From: Polyodon spathula
Lineage: Eukaryota; Chordata; Actinopteri; Acipenseriformes; Polyodontidae
Reading direction: 5' to 3'
Length of the DNA stretch: 64,000 nucleotides
Assembly (NCBI RefSeq): GCF_017654505.1
Contig: NC_054536.1
Span: 94,229,859-94,293,858 of the forward strand
Every line of letters starts with the position of its first letter. The stretch's first letter is position 1. Shown piece by piece: positions 24,701 through 35,793 of this stretch. Below the pieces are notes generated by a model that was given only the letters and a program-made list of their open reading frames with translations, was not told the origin of the DNA and did no database searches. The position numbers and the translations under genes were made by a program.

Positions 24701-25364
24701 TTAGCACGTGTGTCCCTTTGGACAACACTCTCTTCGCAACTGTCAAGAGACAAGGGTTATACAGAATAGGGATCAAACTGAATTGACATGTTTTTCTATG
24801 GAGGGGGGGGGGGGGGGGGTGACAAGGGCAATATCTTTATTTATTTATTTTTAAACTTTGAGCTCACTAGGTACCTGGGTCCGCTGTAGCACGATGAGGA
24901 GAAACAGTCCCTGCTGGTTTCGCCTCCCTAACCTATGGGAGTGCCAGAGCCAATGTTACGCTCCCTTTGGAATCCCCAGCAAAGACCACCGACTTTGCAC
25001 AGCCAGGACACAAACTTGCGCTTCCCTCACTGTATGACTCACCCTGCACACCACGCAGCTGTGCTTTGACCAGGTGAGCCACACAGGGAGCCCAATCAAA
25101 TACTACGCCAATTTGACTAATATAGCATCCTTCATGTATAGTCATCCAAGGTCCTGTTATTTTCGAAGTCCTGGTAGAGCTGTCTTACCTTCAGCATCCT
25201 CAAAGATCAGAATGGCGTGGCTGCCTTGCCTGCAGAGCGAGGCAAGGGCGCCTCCCCCGGACCGGCGCTTGTTTTCGAAAAACAACCCCAAAAATTCATC
25301 CTCAACTTCATTAGGGATCCCAGACACCTCCACAGTCCTGCCTTCTGAACTGTTTTCTGACATC
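14894..25364 (-). CDS. parp10: PARP10, mono-ADP-ribosyltransferase (complete coding region, 10 coding exons)
   Basis: PARP10 transfers single ADP-ribose units to proteins and is linked to interferon, ubiquitin and DNA-damage signalling. Exons: 25364-25189 (ATG at 25363), 24739-24494, 24118-23888, 23783-22810, 21611-21399, 21036-20898, 19970-18939, 18365-18229, 17886-17712, 15186-14894 (TAG stop). All phases join, giving 1204 residues; human PARP10 is about 1025. Three RRM-like modules lie in exons 1-3 (VEVSGIP, VLLRGMN and VIVEGLR strands; exons 1 and 3 share an FENKR loop). Exons 4-6 hold a long middle region that may contain KH-like folds. Exon 7 has ubiquitin-interacting motifs near residues 759-820 (AQLSLAIQFS, LDQALGLSIQDA) and a WWE domain near 925-992 (VQWVWYKEP, IYIEHAW). 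The catalytic domain shows LYHGTS (His), YGQGVYFA (Tyr) and EIFVIFND, where the third triad residue is Ile and not Glu, as expected for a mono-transferase. Confidence 0.94.
15675..15726. repeat. (TAA)n microsatellite
   Basis: Trinucleotide repeat in the last PARP10 intron. Confidence 0.95.
16510..16800 (+). pseudogene. Tc1/mariner transposase fragment
   Basis: Two adjoining frames give GGSIMIRGCFRGSGAGDFHV and then RQFIFQHNNDSKHTAKST, degenerate versions of the Tc1 blocks around the second catalytic Asp. The N-terminus and the DLNPIENLW block are absent. It lies on the opposite strand within the last PARP10 intron and is non-functional. Confidence 0.8.
16815..17296 (-). mobile_element. LTR-like repeat, inverted relative of the 47.9-48.4 kb LTR
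   Basis: The reverse complement matches 47866-48428 over several hundred bases: a TGTGGCA-type start, the GCACGTGAAGTGCTGTGC region, and the palindromic block around GTACCGAGACTCGATT. The 3' end is not clear. It abuts the Tc1 fragment. Probably a truncated solo LTR. Confidence 0.6.
17521..17630. mobile_element. 110-bp MITE
   Basis: GTCACAGACAAAAGTATTTG at the left is mirrored by CAAATACTTTTGTCTGCGAC at the right, enclosing about 70 bp of AT-rich DNA. This looks like a short Tc1/mariner-type non-autonomous element in the last PARP10 intron. Confidence 0.75.
21797..22712. mobile_element. 0.9-kb MITE with inverted ends in PARP10 intron
   Basis: The left end (GTTTACACTTGGCAATTATT then GCTAGCAATTACTG) is mirrored at the right end (CAGTAATTGCTAGC-type blocks, then TTACCTAGTGTAAACAC). 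The interior is AT-rich without a credible ORF. The long, internally repetitive inverted repeats suggest a non-autonomous DNA transposon. Confidence 0.65.
24803..24819. repeat. poly(G) run
   Basis: Seventeen consecutive G residues in the PARP10 intron upstream of its second coding exon. Such runs are prone to sequencing error. Confidence 0.9.
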
Positions 25365-27185
25365 CTAGAGCGAGAAACAAAAAGCAAGAAAGAAAGGACG
25401 CCATTTCCAAGCTGCTACTGTACAAAAATGGATTTTTAAGTGAATTTCTATATGAAGAGTCAACTACAGCTAAAAAATGCCTGGTGCTGAGGGATTATCC
25501 CACTGAAAAGTGCTTGGTCCTGAAAGGGTTAAGTAAGCATGTACGACTTATGCACAGCTACAAAACACTCACTAGATTTTACACGGGTCATAATTTGGCA
25601 TGCGTATCGCTTTTTGAGGATGTGCCACTTTCTAACATTTACACTTGTAAAAGAAGGAGCAAAATAATAATGACAGTGCGGGTTGATGTGTTTGAACTCG
25701 TCTGAGTGAAGTCAAGGACGTGTTTGGTTTTGGGGACCACAACGAAAAATTGCGGATAATGTATAAAATACTGTTCATAGATCATGTGTGTGTAGGCTAG
25801 TCTCCAGAAAGGATAAGCCAACTAATAAAAAAGCACAGTATGCGTGTGTGTGTGTACGCAGGAACACATCGAGACGCTGCAGAGCAAGACTACCTGTTCT
25901 CCAATCGCTCGCAATGTGACGCTTATCTCCATTGGCGCCGTTTAAAAGAGGTGAATAATAAAGCAATTTACCATATTAAAAATCCAACACAAGCACAAGT
26001 TTAAGTTCACAGTTTCAAAAACCTACCGTTTACCTAGACAGTATATCTTTCTTTTCACGGGGAGCAGCACTCAACATCCCATGTTGTAATAGCCAGAACA
26101 GAAAATGTAACAGTACCTTCAGTTTCACACGATATACAGCACAGTTCAGGCTACAGTAAAATTAGCATGTATTTTATTTTTACAGTTGCATCAGATACAC
26201 GTCAACGTGCTGCTTACCTCAATTCATCGGCGAACTTTGTGTTTCGGTTCCGAGATAAACGCGGAAATGTTTCTGTATGATCGTACTTCCTGGTTCAAAT
26301 CAGTAGTGTTGTCTAACAGGTCAATGCACCGCCTTGAAACTGTAGCAACGCAAGAGTGTAGATAGCTGCAGATAAAAGGATCCCACAGCGTGGCTCACAC
26401 AGGGTAGAGCTGCTTGCGAAACTCCTAACTTACAACCTGACCCTAATACCCCACGAACCTTAGCTTTAGGGTTAGGGTACTGTTATGAAATAAACTTCCT
26501 TTTAGTACTTAGATGTATCACCCTTATCGTGTGATCGGGCTGTAGAGTATAATGATGAGCGAGTGGGCACCTTCGCTCTGCAGCAACGCAGCTCTCGTAA
26601 TGCAAGCATGACCATTAAATAGGTGACGAGTTGCTAAATTCAGAGTGATTTACACTTACACTGCAACGGGTGACATGGAAAGGATAACAGCCGGATTTAA
26701 CTTTACGGGGACCATTAGTTACTTTCATATAAACAGCTTTTACAACACGAAGAAAAGCCAAGTGCAATGCTAATTTTCATTTTGGCAACGCACCGACACG
26801 GCCATTTTAAAAAACGTTGCACTGTGAACTTTGGAGAAGTGATACTGTTGTCAGTACACTGATGCAACGCTGGTGAGGTGGTTGTGATGCAGGATTCAAG
26901 AAACAGACACGTTTGCACCTGTTTACTGTTACATTTCTAAGTCCAGTCGATGGTGTAAACCTATGAGTTGGGTTTATATACAGTAAGAAAGGAATCTGTG
27001 TGTCACCATTATTTCCTGCTGCTCACTGTCTCACTAGCAGTTGCTTGCAAAGTTAATTATTACTTCATGCATCAGATTTTACTACTAAAACATTATTAAA
27101 AACAAACATGATGCAATCTTTGTGAATATTGCCCAATGTTTTTATTTTATTTCTATTTCATTTCTATGTTACATCATAGACCATA
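25365..27185. other. PARP10 5' intron and upstream intergenic DNA
   Basis: Apart from the candidate promoter at about 26.22-26.29 kb I see no coding sequence or clear transposon here. Confidence 0.4.
26218..26290 (-). promoter_or_regulatory. parp10: Candidate PARP10 promoter / untranslated first exon with ISRE-like motif
   Basis: On the minus strand a strong donor (GAG|GTAAGC) ends a possible exon at 26218. Just upstream of it, at 26241-26251, the minus strand reads GGAACCGAAAC, close to the interferon-stimulated response element core GAAANNGAAAC. An ETS-like AGGAAGT lies at 26285-26291. PARP10 is interferon-inducible in mammals. The exon assignment is inference; no transcript evidence is available. 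Confidence 0.5.
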
Positions 27186-27580
27186 GTTGCTTTGTTGGAT
27201 CACTATGTGAGTTGCAGCTTGAAAGTCTTTATATACCTGAGGGAAATTATCTGCAAGTTAAACCACTTTGAGTACACACAGGCAGAAACCATTTCACTAA
27301 TTTTGCAACCTTTCAAACAAATCATTTGTACCTGAGCTGAGATGGGGTGCGTAGGAAAGGGGTTGACTAATTATGCAACTGAGATTAATCTGTTTTTCTC
27401 TGTAAAACTTACTTATTTATATTCTATATGCATTTTTTTTTTAACTTTATCAATGTGGAGTAGTTTGTGTAGATTCTACATGTAAAGTCTAATTTGAAAG
27501 CATCATGGGGTATGCCCAGGTGCCAACAAAATGTGAAAATTTTGCAGGGGGGTGAATACATCTGCAAACCACTGTATATA
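27186..27580 (-). mobile_element. Tc1-like element end fragment
   Basis: The reverse complement matches the 5' non-coding part of the Tc1 copy at 46.43-46.71 kb (GTAGATTCTACACAAACTA, the TTGCATAA-type block, GGTATATAAAGACTTTCAAGC). Its outer end (GGGGGGTGAATACATCTGCA) also matches the 3' end of that copy near 48.47 kb, as expected for terminal inverted repeats. No transposase remains. Confidence 0.75.
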
Positions 27581-29469
27581 TAAGGAAGGATTTGAATCCT
27601 AACTAGTCATACCTTCACTCCAGCTATATAACCGCTACACTACACAGATTCACATCTTAACTCTTTCAACAGACTAGACTGCTATTACATTTACCCTGTC
27701 CAAATGGCAATACATTATATGATAGCGTGCTGCTGCCACCTCCTTTGTTTAACAGGGGGTTTCGGTAGCTATTGATATATTTTAAGTATAAAAGGAGGAG
27801 AGTGTGAGAAGTCACATCACAAAGACACCAGGAACGGCAACTCAGGATAAACATTTTATTAATACATAATTAATTAAAACAGGGCACATAGCAATCTTAG
27901 AACCATACCAATAGAATAGGCTAATTAAGTGAAGTTAATAGTTCTCTGTGCAATGGGTAAGAGAAGGGGCAGACACACTCATTACCGACCTTTGCAGGGT
28001 AAGAAACTAACTCAATAAACAATAAATCATGAGTGAACTTAAATCTCAATACAATCATAAACCATAATGAGTAACAATACACAAACCACAACAAAATGGC
28101 TCAATGAACCACAAGCAGTTAAATAACTGCTAACAGCAAACAAGATAAACACTATCTATACATCACTGCAAACTCAAACACACAGAAATAAACCCTCACC
28201 ATAGGTTAGAGTGAGCGTGTCTGTCCCTGACAAATCTACACACGATGTATCAATTTAGAGTTTAAGTGTGGTTAAAACCAATATAACACTCAGATTACAA
28301 GGTAGAAAATGCAATACAATAGTATAGCAGTTTAAAAGAACACTTCCCTGATTTCAGAGTCAGAGTCCTTACAGACTAATAGAATCCCCATTGCTCACTC
28401 AGAGCAGTCTATCTCCGGTCCAGACGTGCCGTGTTAAGCAACGGTTCTGGGCAGTCAAACTGCAATTGTTGGCACCTGCCGACAGACTGCTTTGCACTAA
28501 TTAAACAGGTGTGTCTATTCACAGTTCTAATGGAGCGATCAACGAGGTCCATTACACCAATGAGTTCCATTACAGTAGTTTCACCCTCTCCCTCCTTTAT
28601 AAACATCTTGCATCTCTCCCTGCCTTCCTTTTGTATATGTCTTGCATTTCTTTTTTACATTTTGGAACTCCCCCGTTACATTGTGGTCAATTACAAAATA
28701 GTCAAAATGTAACAATCAACAATGGTCAATGGAAAAAATATTTTCTACTGGAAGCTAAAAATGAAAAGGGCAGTTTGTCATGCTATGGCAAAAAACAGTT
28801 ATACATCCATTAAAGCAGACGCCACCGCACCCCTCCCTCGGCGTGTGGGGGTGCGGCCACACCCCCAGCACCCCCACTTCACAAGCCAAGTGAGTAGAAA
28901 TAATTGGGGCAACCTTGACCTCCCACCGCTTTTCACAGTTGTGTGTATTTGCTTGGTACTGGCAAAGGTTGGCCCAATTATTTCTTCTAACTTAGCTTGT
29001 GTTTTTGATACAAGTTAGAAGAAACAACTGGGGCTACCTTGGCCCCCATCAGTTTTACAGTTGTGCCTATTTGCTTTTTGCTGGGCAAGGTAGCCCCAAT
29101 GGTTTTTTGAAACTTGGCTTGTGTTTTTGATATCTCCACTTTAAATGGCTGGGCACTTTTGATAACTGGATGCTTTTTAACATTTCCAGTGTGATTTTTT
29201 TTCAGATTTTTATATTACCTGGTGCTTTTAATTAATTCCTGTATTTTAATACAGCTTTTTTTCTCTCAATTAATAACAGAAGTGCTTGTGATGCAGTTGT
29301 GAGACGTACCCTTGAATTCAATTACTTCAAAGGTTTTAAGTCCCCCCCACTAACACTTTTAATGTCTGCCTCTTGGCAGGTTCAAATGTAGTACTTTTTA
29401 AAGAAGGGAGACCAACTGTATACTTTTTATGTTTGATGAACTAATTTCAGAAACCCTACTTGTCATGAA
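27581..29469. other. Intergenic DNA; possible LTR-like block and a duplicated hairpin-forming segment
   Basis: From about 27.80 to 28.71 kb the sequence starts TGTGAGAAG and ends ATGTAACA. It carries a minus-strand poly(A) signal near 27850, so it could be a solo LTR, but I found no target duplication. At 28.85-29.13 kb a roughly 130-bp segment (GGGGCAACCTTGACCTCC / GGGGCTACCTTGGCCCCC) occurs twice with internal inverted symmetry. No gene recognised. Confidence 0.35.
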
Positions 29470-29477
29470 CTTCTATT

Positions 29478-29645
29478 AGAACATAAGAACATAAGAACAT
29501 AAGAAAGTTTACAAACGAGAGGAGGCCCATCTTGCTCGTTTGGTTGTTAGTAGCTTATTGATCCCAGAATCTCATCAAGCAGCTTCTTGAAGGATCCCAG
29601 GGTGTCAGCTTCAACAACATATTCTTTATGTACAGGTTTTGAAGG
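29478..29645. repeat. Interspersed repeat beginning with AGAACATA repeats
   Basis: The wording (AGAACATAAGAACATAAGAA, then CAAACGAGAGGAGGCCC and CAGCTTCTTGAAGGATCCC) resembles a repeat I associate with non-teleost ray-finned fish genomes. Family name not assigned. Confidence 0.5.
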
Positions 29646-30259
29646 ATGCTATATATATATATTAGAGGTTTGCATGGGTACCCGAAAACCCGTGTACCTG
29701 TCGTGTCTTTTTACTACCCGGGTTCGACTATTAATTTGAGAATTTAAAGAACATGTAGAAAATATAATAATGCAGTTGTAAGCGCAGGTCTCTGGCCAGT
29801 GTAATAAAGACAACATTAAGATAACTTTGCATTATATCAACAGGATATCAAGGTTTTACCGAAATCAATAAGAGAAGCAAGTACACCTCAATAATAAGAA
29901 CTGCGGCGACTATTCTTCTTAAGGAACTAAATCGGAAAGAAAACATAATAACGTCCTGTTGGGTTTATGTCAGTGATAACATAAACCCATATAACCGTGC
30001 TGCTTCAATACCAAGCCCGTAGTCAGCTAAGAGGCATGGGCCTCGGATAAAATCATACTAATAATTATTTAGGCTCCTTTACTCATTTAGTCGCAAAATA
30101 AAATGTATTTCATCCCTCTTGTCTTGTGCATACATTAATTCCCAAGTCCCGCTGATATCTATCACCTCTGTGCTCTTCAAAAATGTTTACTGTCATTGCA
30201 GTCGACAGCGACACCGTACGGCTCAGTTCATACCACCATAGCTAGTTAAACACGTTCGA

Positions 30260-30304
30260 ATGGCTTCGAAACAACAAAGGATTATTGACTTTTTTACAAG
30301 GTGA
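30260..30304 (+). other. Possible first exon of a DNA-transposon transposase
   Basis: ATG opens MASKQQRIIDFFTR. This resembles the short N-terminal exon of some fish transposases, and a donor-like ACAAG|GTGAGG follows immediately. About 0.6 kb upstream, near 29667, the sequence AGGTTTGCATGGGTACCCG looks like a transposon end. No further transposase exon is recognised, so it is at best a relic. Confidence 0.25.
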
Positions 30305-30400
30305 GGCAAAGTACTGTAATAATGTTGATTAAAAAGTAGATATCAGCCTAATAAGGAATAATACATTCTGTTAGCCCGCAGTTTATTGATCCCAGTTTAT

Positions 30401-30790
30401 TACACTATGTAACACAATTTTAGTTCCTGGGTAGTAAGTGTTATTTCCTAATTGCTTATGCCTCAAAAGTATAAATTTACAGTATAATTGTAAATCTCGA
30501 AAAACTACTCAATTCTAAATCTTTTGTAGTCATTTTTGTATTACTTTAGTATAAATACATGTTAATTTGGATTCATATGTTGTTTTTTTCTGACTTTATG
30601 TGAACGAAAAGACATAAAAGCGCCCGTTTTCTCATTGGAAAGTGATATTTTGAAATTTACCTGTCCTGGTCACAAAAGCAAAGTTTGTGGGGAATAATAG
30701 ACATTTGCTATACTTTTGAGGCATAAACAATTAGGAAATAACACTTACTACCCAGGAACAAAAAAAAAAAAAAATTGTTACACGGTGTTA
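30401..30790. repeat. Long inverted repeat (about 70-bp arms)
   Basis: GTTCCTGGGTAGTAAGTG, then TTATTTCCTAATTG and TATGCCTCAAAAGTATA at 30401-30471, recurs inverted at 30711-30790. A directly repeated motif (GCAGTTTA-TGA-CCCAGTTTAT) lies outside both arms. Confidence 0.8.
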
Positions 30791-30959
30791 TTATTCCAAT
30801 GCTAAACCGCTAGTGGAAGTGGCTTGTAAACTGCAGTTTAGTGACCCCAGTTTATGCACATTTTAACAATTCTATACAATTGTTTAATTGTGGATATTAA
30901 GTCATTTTAGGTAGGGGTTTGGGGGCTTGCCCCCCCGATAGAAACTCTAACTTACTGTA

Positions 30960-31390
30960 CTTGGTGATTTTTCATGGCTGGCTACGGCCCTGGAATGCTT
31001 TATCTACAGTGATTGCGCTTGACTGTATAGTGTCTAGACGTCACACTAAGTTTGCACAAACAGCTTTCTCAATTAAGGCCCTTAATAAGGGTGCCATGTT
31101 CTGGAATATGTTACCAGACTTTATGAAAAGTATATCAGACTACATGAGCTTTTATCAGAACTGAAAAACTGGTTGAAACGGGACCAGCTCTGTGACCATG
31201 TCTAGACATTCTCCATTTGTTGACATTCTTTTATGGTATTTTATTGCTCGTTTTAATTGTATTTTATTGTTGTTTTAGTATTTTATTGTATTTTATTGTT
31301 GTTTTATTAGTCCCCCTCCCTGCTGATTTTTTAAATTTTATTTTACTGTTATCGTTGTTTTATATGTTTTGTTTTATTTCTAGGACTATC
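30960..31390 (+). pseudogene. Non-LTR retrotransposon (LINE) ORF2 C-terminal fragment
   Basis: The + frame reads RRHTKFAQTAFSIKAL, then GAMFWNMLPDFMK and SISDYMSFYQN. This resembles the extreme C-terminus of LINE reverse transcriptases, where an F.-..A..WN.LP block is typical. An ATTTT-rich tail follows. It is a 5'-truncated, dead copy. Confidence 0.5.
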
Positions 31391-31765
31391 ATTGTAAATT
31401 CCCAGCCAGCATTTTGAAGTGGTGCCCATGTGGGTTTAAAGAGGGCTGCATTATGGGCCCTAATTGGGCTAACCATGTTGGACCCACTTAATTTTGTCCG
31501 TCTCAAATATATGCAAGTTGACAAATATAACACGGACACCAATAGTAATGGACATATAAAACCAATAATGTACTAAAAATGGCAATAGTAGCATTAGTGT
31601 ACTAGCAGTGTACTTAAAATACCGGTAGTAAAAACACCAATAAACAATACTATTACTTATTACTAGAAACCAAACTGTACAAATAATTATTTAAACCACA
31701 GTCTCCAAAATAAAGTATTTTATTTTGCTTTACAGGTAATAATTAGAGCTTTTCTTAAAAGTTTT

Positions 31766-32347
31766 TTTTTACACTTTTTAAATTTCAGTTCAGTTTCCTA
31801 GATGGCGTCTCAGATACCCCTACAGGTAAACTTCAGAACTATAATTTCCCATTCTCCCCATAATACATACAGCTGCCTCCGGTATTATTCACACCCTTCA
31901 TATACTAGAATGGGTTTTAGCAAAATAAATGCAAGTGTACATTCAGCATTTGCTGCATAAATGAATGAAAACATTAATATTTTCAGACATTCGGTATTGG
32001 ACTTTTGCAATTTGTCAACATATTTGCATGTTATTTCAAAAACTGAAGGTTCAGAATTATTCACACCCCTAAACAAATGCAATTACTTTGGACAGAAATG
32101 TTTTTGCGATATATAGAGACTGACAATGTTTCATGTTTGCATGGATTTATGCAAAAAAATAAAATATGTACACTTTTTGTTGTTGCTAAAACCAACTTTC
32201 TGTAACATTGAATCAAGGGTGTGAATAATTCTGGATGCAGTTGTATGTGCACTGGGGCATACTGGGAATTGTAGTTCTGAATTTCTTCTGAAGGGTCCCT
32301 AGGACCCCATCTTGGAAACTGAACTGAAATTCAAAAGTGTAAAAAAG
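31766..32347. mobile_element. Foldback element with a MITE at its centre
   Basis: The arms 31766-31867 and 32247-32347 are imperfect inverted copies (AATTTCAGTTCAGTTTCC; CAGAACTA-AATT-CCCA). Between them sits a 374-bp MITE at 31870-32243 with about 30-bp inverted ends (CAGCTGCCTCCGGTATTATT / AATAATTCTGGATGCAGTTG) flanked by TA, as in Tc1/mariner insertions. Confidence 0.8.
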
Positions 32348-32937
32348 CAGTCAGGATGTCAAAAATAATTAAAACAATAAATGCTCCCTGATATTGGGTG
32401 TGGCATCATAATCACTGTCATCATCAGCACTGAATAAAATCACTGAAATTGAATACATTCTCAAATGCATAGTTATTTATAGGCCTGGCTGGGTCATAAC
32501 TCTCCATTGTGGGAATTTCAGAAGGCTTGTGTTGTGTAGTTGTAGTTGTTGCAGTACCATGCAAAATGTCACTGTACACGAGTCCTGCTCCGATGTACTG
32601 GATGTGAAGTCCTTCTTAAGTGTGCTACTTTCAGCACCAGCTGCAGCCTCTACAATCTATAAACGGTCTGCTACTGTAACTGATTTTTCTGCGCTTGGTC
32701 CTCGGACAACACTTTAAGTAATCTTCCATTTTTTTTCTGCAAAGAACATACGACTTGTAAGTAGGCTTAATAGGCTCCATAAAAATGAGTTCGTATGAGA
32801 CAGGATATGAAGTATATAGGGTTAAAATAGTTTCTAACATTATGTATACACAAGAATACATTTTTGCTATAATATATATTTTTTACTGCTTCTATTAACA
32901 ATTACATATTATCAAGGTCAAAACATATATAATATAT

Positions 32938-32940
<3 letters not shown>

Positions 32941-33007
<67 letters not shown>
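32941..33007. repeat. (AT)n microsatellite
   Basis: Uninterrupted dinucleotide repeat of about 33 units. Confidence 0.95.
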
Positions 33008-33010
<3 letters not shown>

Positions 33011-35753
33011 CAATAATTTCGCCTACCTTAGATGCAAGAATAAAACCTAAGGAGGTGCTAGCTGTCCCTCTCTCTCTCCCTCTCTGCTGTCTCTCTCTCC
33101 CTGTCACTTTGCTGTCTCTCACTGTCTCAATTCAAATATTCTTTGTTGGCATGACTAATAACAGTTACACAGTATTAAACAGTTACATCTCCCTAAACAA
33201 CAAGTAGAAAAGTGGCGGGATAGGAGAGGGGAAGAGAAAAAATAAAAAGGAAAAATGGTCTAATTATACATTAATGTTTTTGTAAAATAATAATACACAA
33301 CAATAATAACAGAGGCTTCTTTTTTGCTGTCTAGGTTTAGAGTCATGAACACAAACAGATTATGGAAAATCCTTTTTCACACAAGCCACCTTAAAATTCT
33401 ACATTATACAGTCTTGTATTTGCTTGCCTTTAGCCTTATTTTTTGTCCCGATCACAAGCGCTAAAAGTATTCAATTGTCCCAGTTTTTCCTCCTTAGTCA
33501 ACATTAATTCACGGCTGCTTTAATTCACTAATGTGCTTGAGTGCGGTCTAAAGTCGTTTCCAACGCGCCCCTTGTTTACTCCGAAGGTTGTCAAGCCGCC
33601 GGCTTCGGTATATGAATGATATTAATTTACAGTCAAAATGAGTTGTATATCACAAATCGTACCTATATACTCATGCATGTCCTTTACGTACAGTACACTT
33701 CAAAAATCGTGTAATGCATTTTTTTTTCTATAGTCCCAACACAATATAAAGCAGAGGATGTCTCGCGCAATGTCCGTTAAAATCTGAGGTAAAATAGTTG
33801 TTTGTTTATTTTCTTTCGGAAACTGTACAGATTAGAAATCCAAATGTAAGAAATCATGAAATTGCAGTACTGGAAAATAAACAACAACCATAATAACGTT
33901 AAACTACCGTTTCCGTTGTTTCCTCAAGAGAAACCAGTTATAACTTTACCAGCGGTTAAGGTTGAATGACACGGCGATACAAACTATCAGTGAAACCAAT
34001 CGTAATAAAACTATAGTTAATTTACCACAAAAGCCTATCGGATTTACACAATCTTGAATTGTTTTTTTAAATAAAAGACTTAATTTAAAACCTCATTCTA
34101 CGTTATGTAAATCTATTAAATTAAAATCACCAGAAAGTATTTATTGACTTACTCTATTAAACCAACTTTTTGATAATGAATATAACAAACAACAATTCAA
34201 CTTGTCACAATTTCATACCAGCATTATTAGTTTCGAAAAAAAAAAAAAAAAAGTTTTTTGTTTTTTTTTTCATCTTAGAAAATTCAGCTTATCTTCATCA
34301 GCCATCGAAAAAAGTAAGACATTGACCCATTAACAAAATTAAAATGTTTATGTTTTACAGTTGTCTGGCATTTTGATTAACAATTTAATTCAGTATAATT
34401 TTAAATTCAACAGTTACTTTCCCCCCCAGTCATTAAGATCTGTTCGATGTGAAGAGAGATCTCTGTCACACAAGCTCAAGCGCCTTTCTCGAGCAGCTGA
34501 TTGGCTGAGCGCACCCCTGTTATCTCAGAGGGCGATTTTGGAGATACGCGGTCAATACAAATTGGTGCTCAGTTCAAGACTTTATGGGTCAAAAGTAAAA
34601 TTTTAAAAATCAGTACAATAACGAATTGCAGGAAATGTCATGTGGTGTTTCTTGTAACCATGTAAATGTAAAATGCGAGCCTTTTTTTTAATTATGAATT
34701 ATTATGAATTAATTACTTAGCAGACGCCCTTATTTAGGGCGATTTACAATTATACCACATTAAATTCAAGACTGATTTTATTATTACTATTAGTTATGCT
34801 ATTACTAATTATAAAATAAACAAATATGTATTAATTAATATATCATTTTAATTAATTTATTAATGAATGCATTAATTTCTCTGAAACCTTTATCCAGACA
34901 GTTTATATGATTTTTTAGTTTTATAATGTTACACAAAGACACAAGCAGATTCAATTACATGCCCATATAGGGCCCTTGCGGGGCCATTCTTTTTAGATCA
35001 TTTGGGCGATCCCATTTGGGGCCCACGTGGAGTAAAGGTGTTTAGATTAATAGGAATTATCTGGAGAGATTCAGTTGTAGAGCCCAACTAGGACCCATAC
35101 AAAAGCCTGAAAAAAGCCCATTCAGAACCCAAGCCCAACTCAGCCATGTTAACCCACATACAACCCTATGGGACCCACATGGGCATGCTGGCTGGGTTAG
35201 CTTCGGCTAAATTGAATGTATAATGCATCACATGCTCAATCATGAATGTTTTTAATTGTACGTGGTCCCAAATATAGTTTCTTCCCAAAAAGATCAAATA
35301 AGTAGCCTTTATTTAAACATAAACAAATAAATAACAGTATTGTGATCTGTGTTAATGAAGTAGATTAACAAAGAAAAAGCATGAGGTACAAAATTAAACC
35401 AGTTTGAGAAAAACATTACGCGCACACTTCCGAAACAGTTACCTCTTATTTTGGGTTAAATAAAAATAGTTGTGCTTCCTCCTTTTCCCTGGCAAAATCC
35501 GTTTTCTCCTGCTTGATAAAGAAATTCCACACAGGCTCCTTTGCTGGATGCCATGTTTTAAAACAGCGGACTATGGCCACTAGATGTCGCAAAGAATCAC
35601 ACAACATGCAGTGCATTTAACATTAATAACTGACTTTTAAAATGATTATTACCGTTATTATTTCCAGTACTTAAAAAGGATACACAAGTTTACATATCCA
35701 AAGGGACTAAATGTATGTGTACTATATAGTATTTAAGTTTGTATGATGCACTT

Positions 35754-35793
<40 letters not shown>

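Noticed and set aside
27802..28714. Full LTR retrotransposon call
   Set aside because: Only LTR-like end motifs and a poly(A) signal are seen. No partner LTR, coding part or target duplication, so it is kept only as a possibility in the region note.
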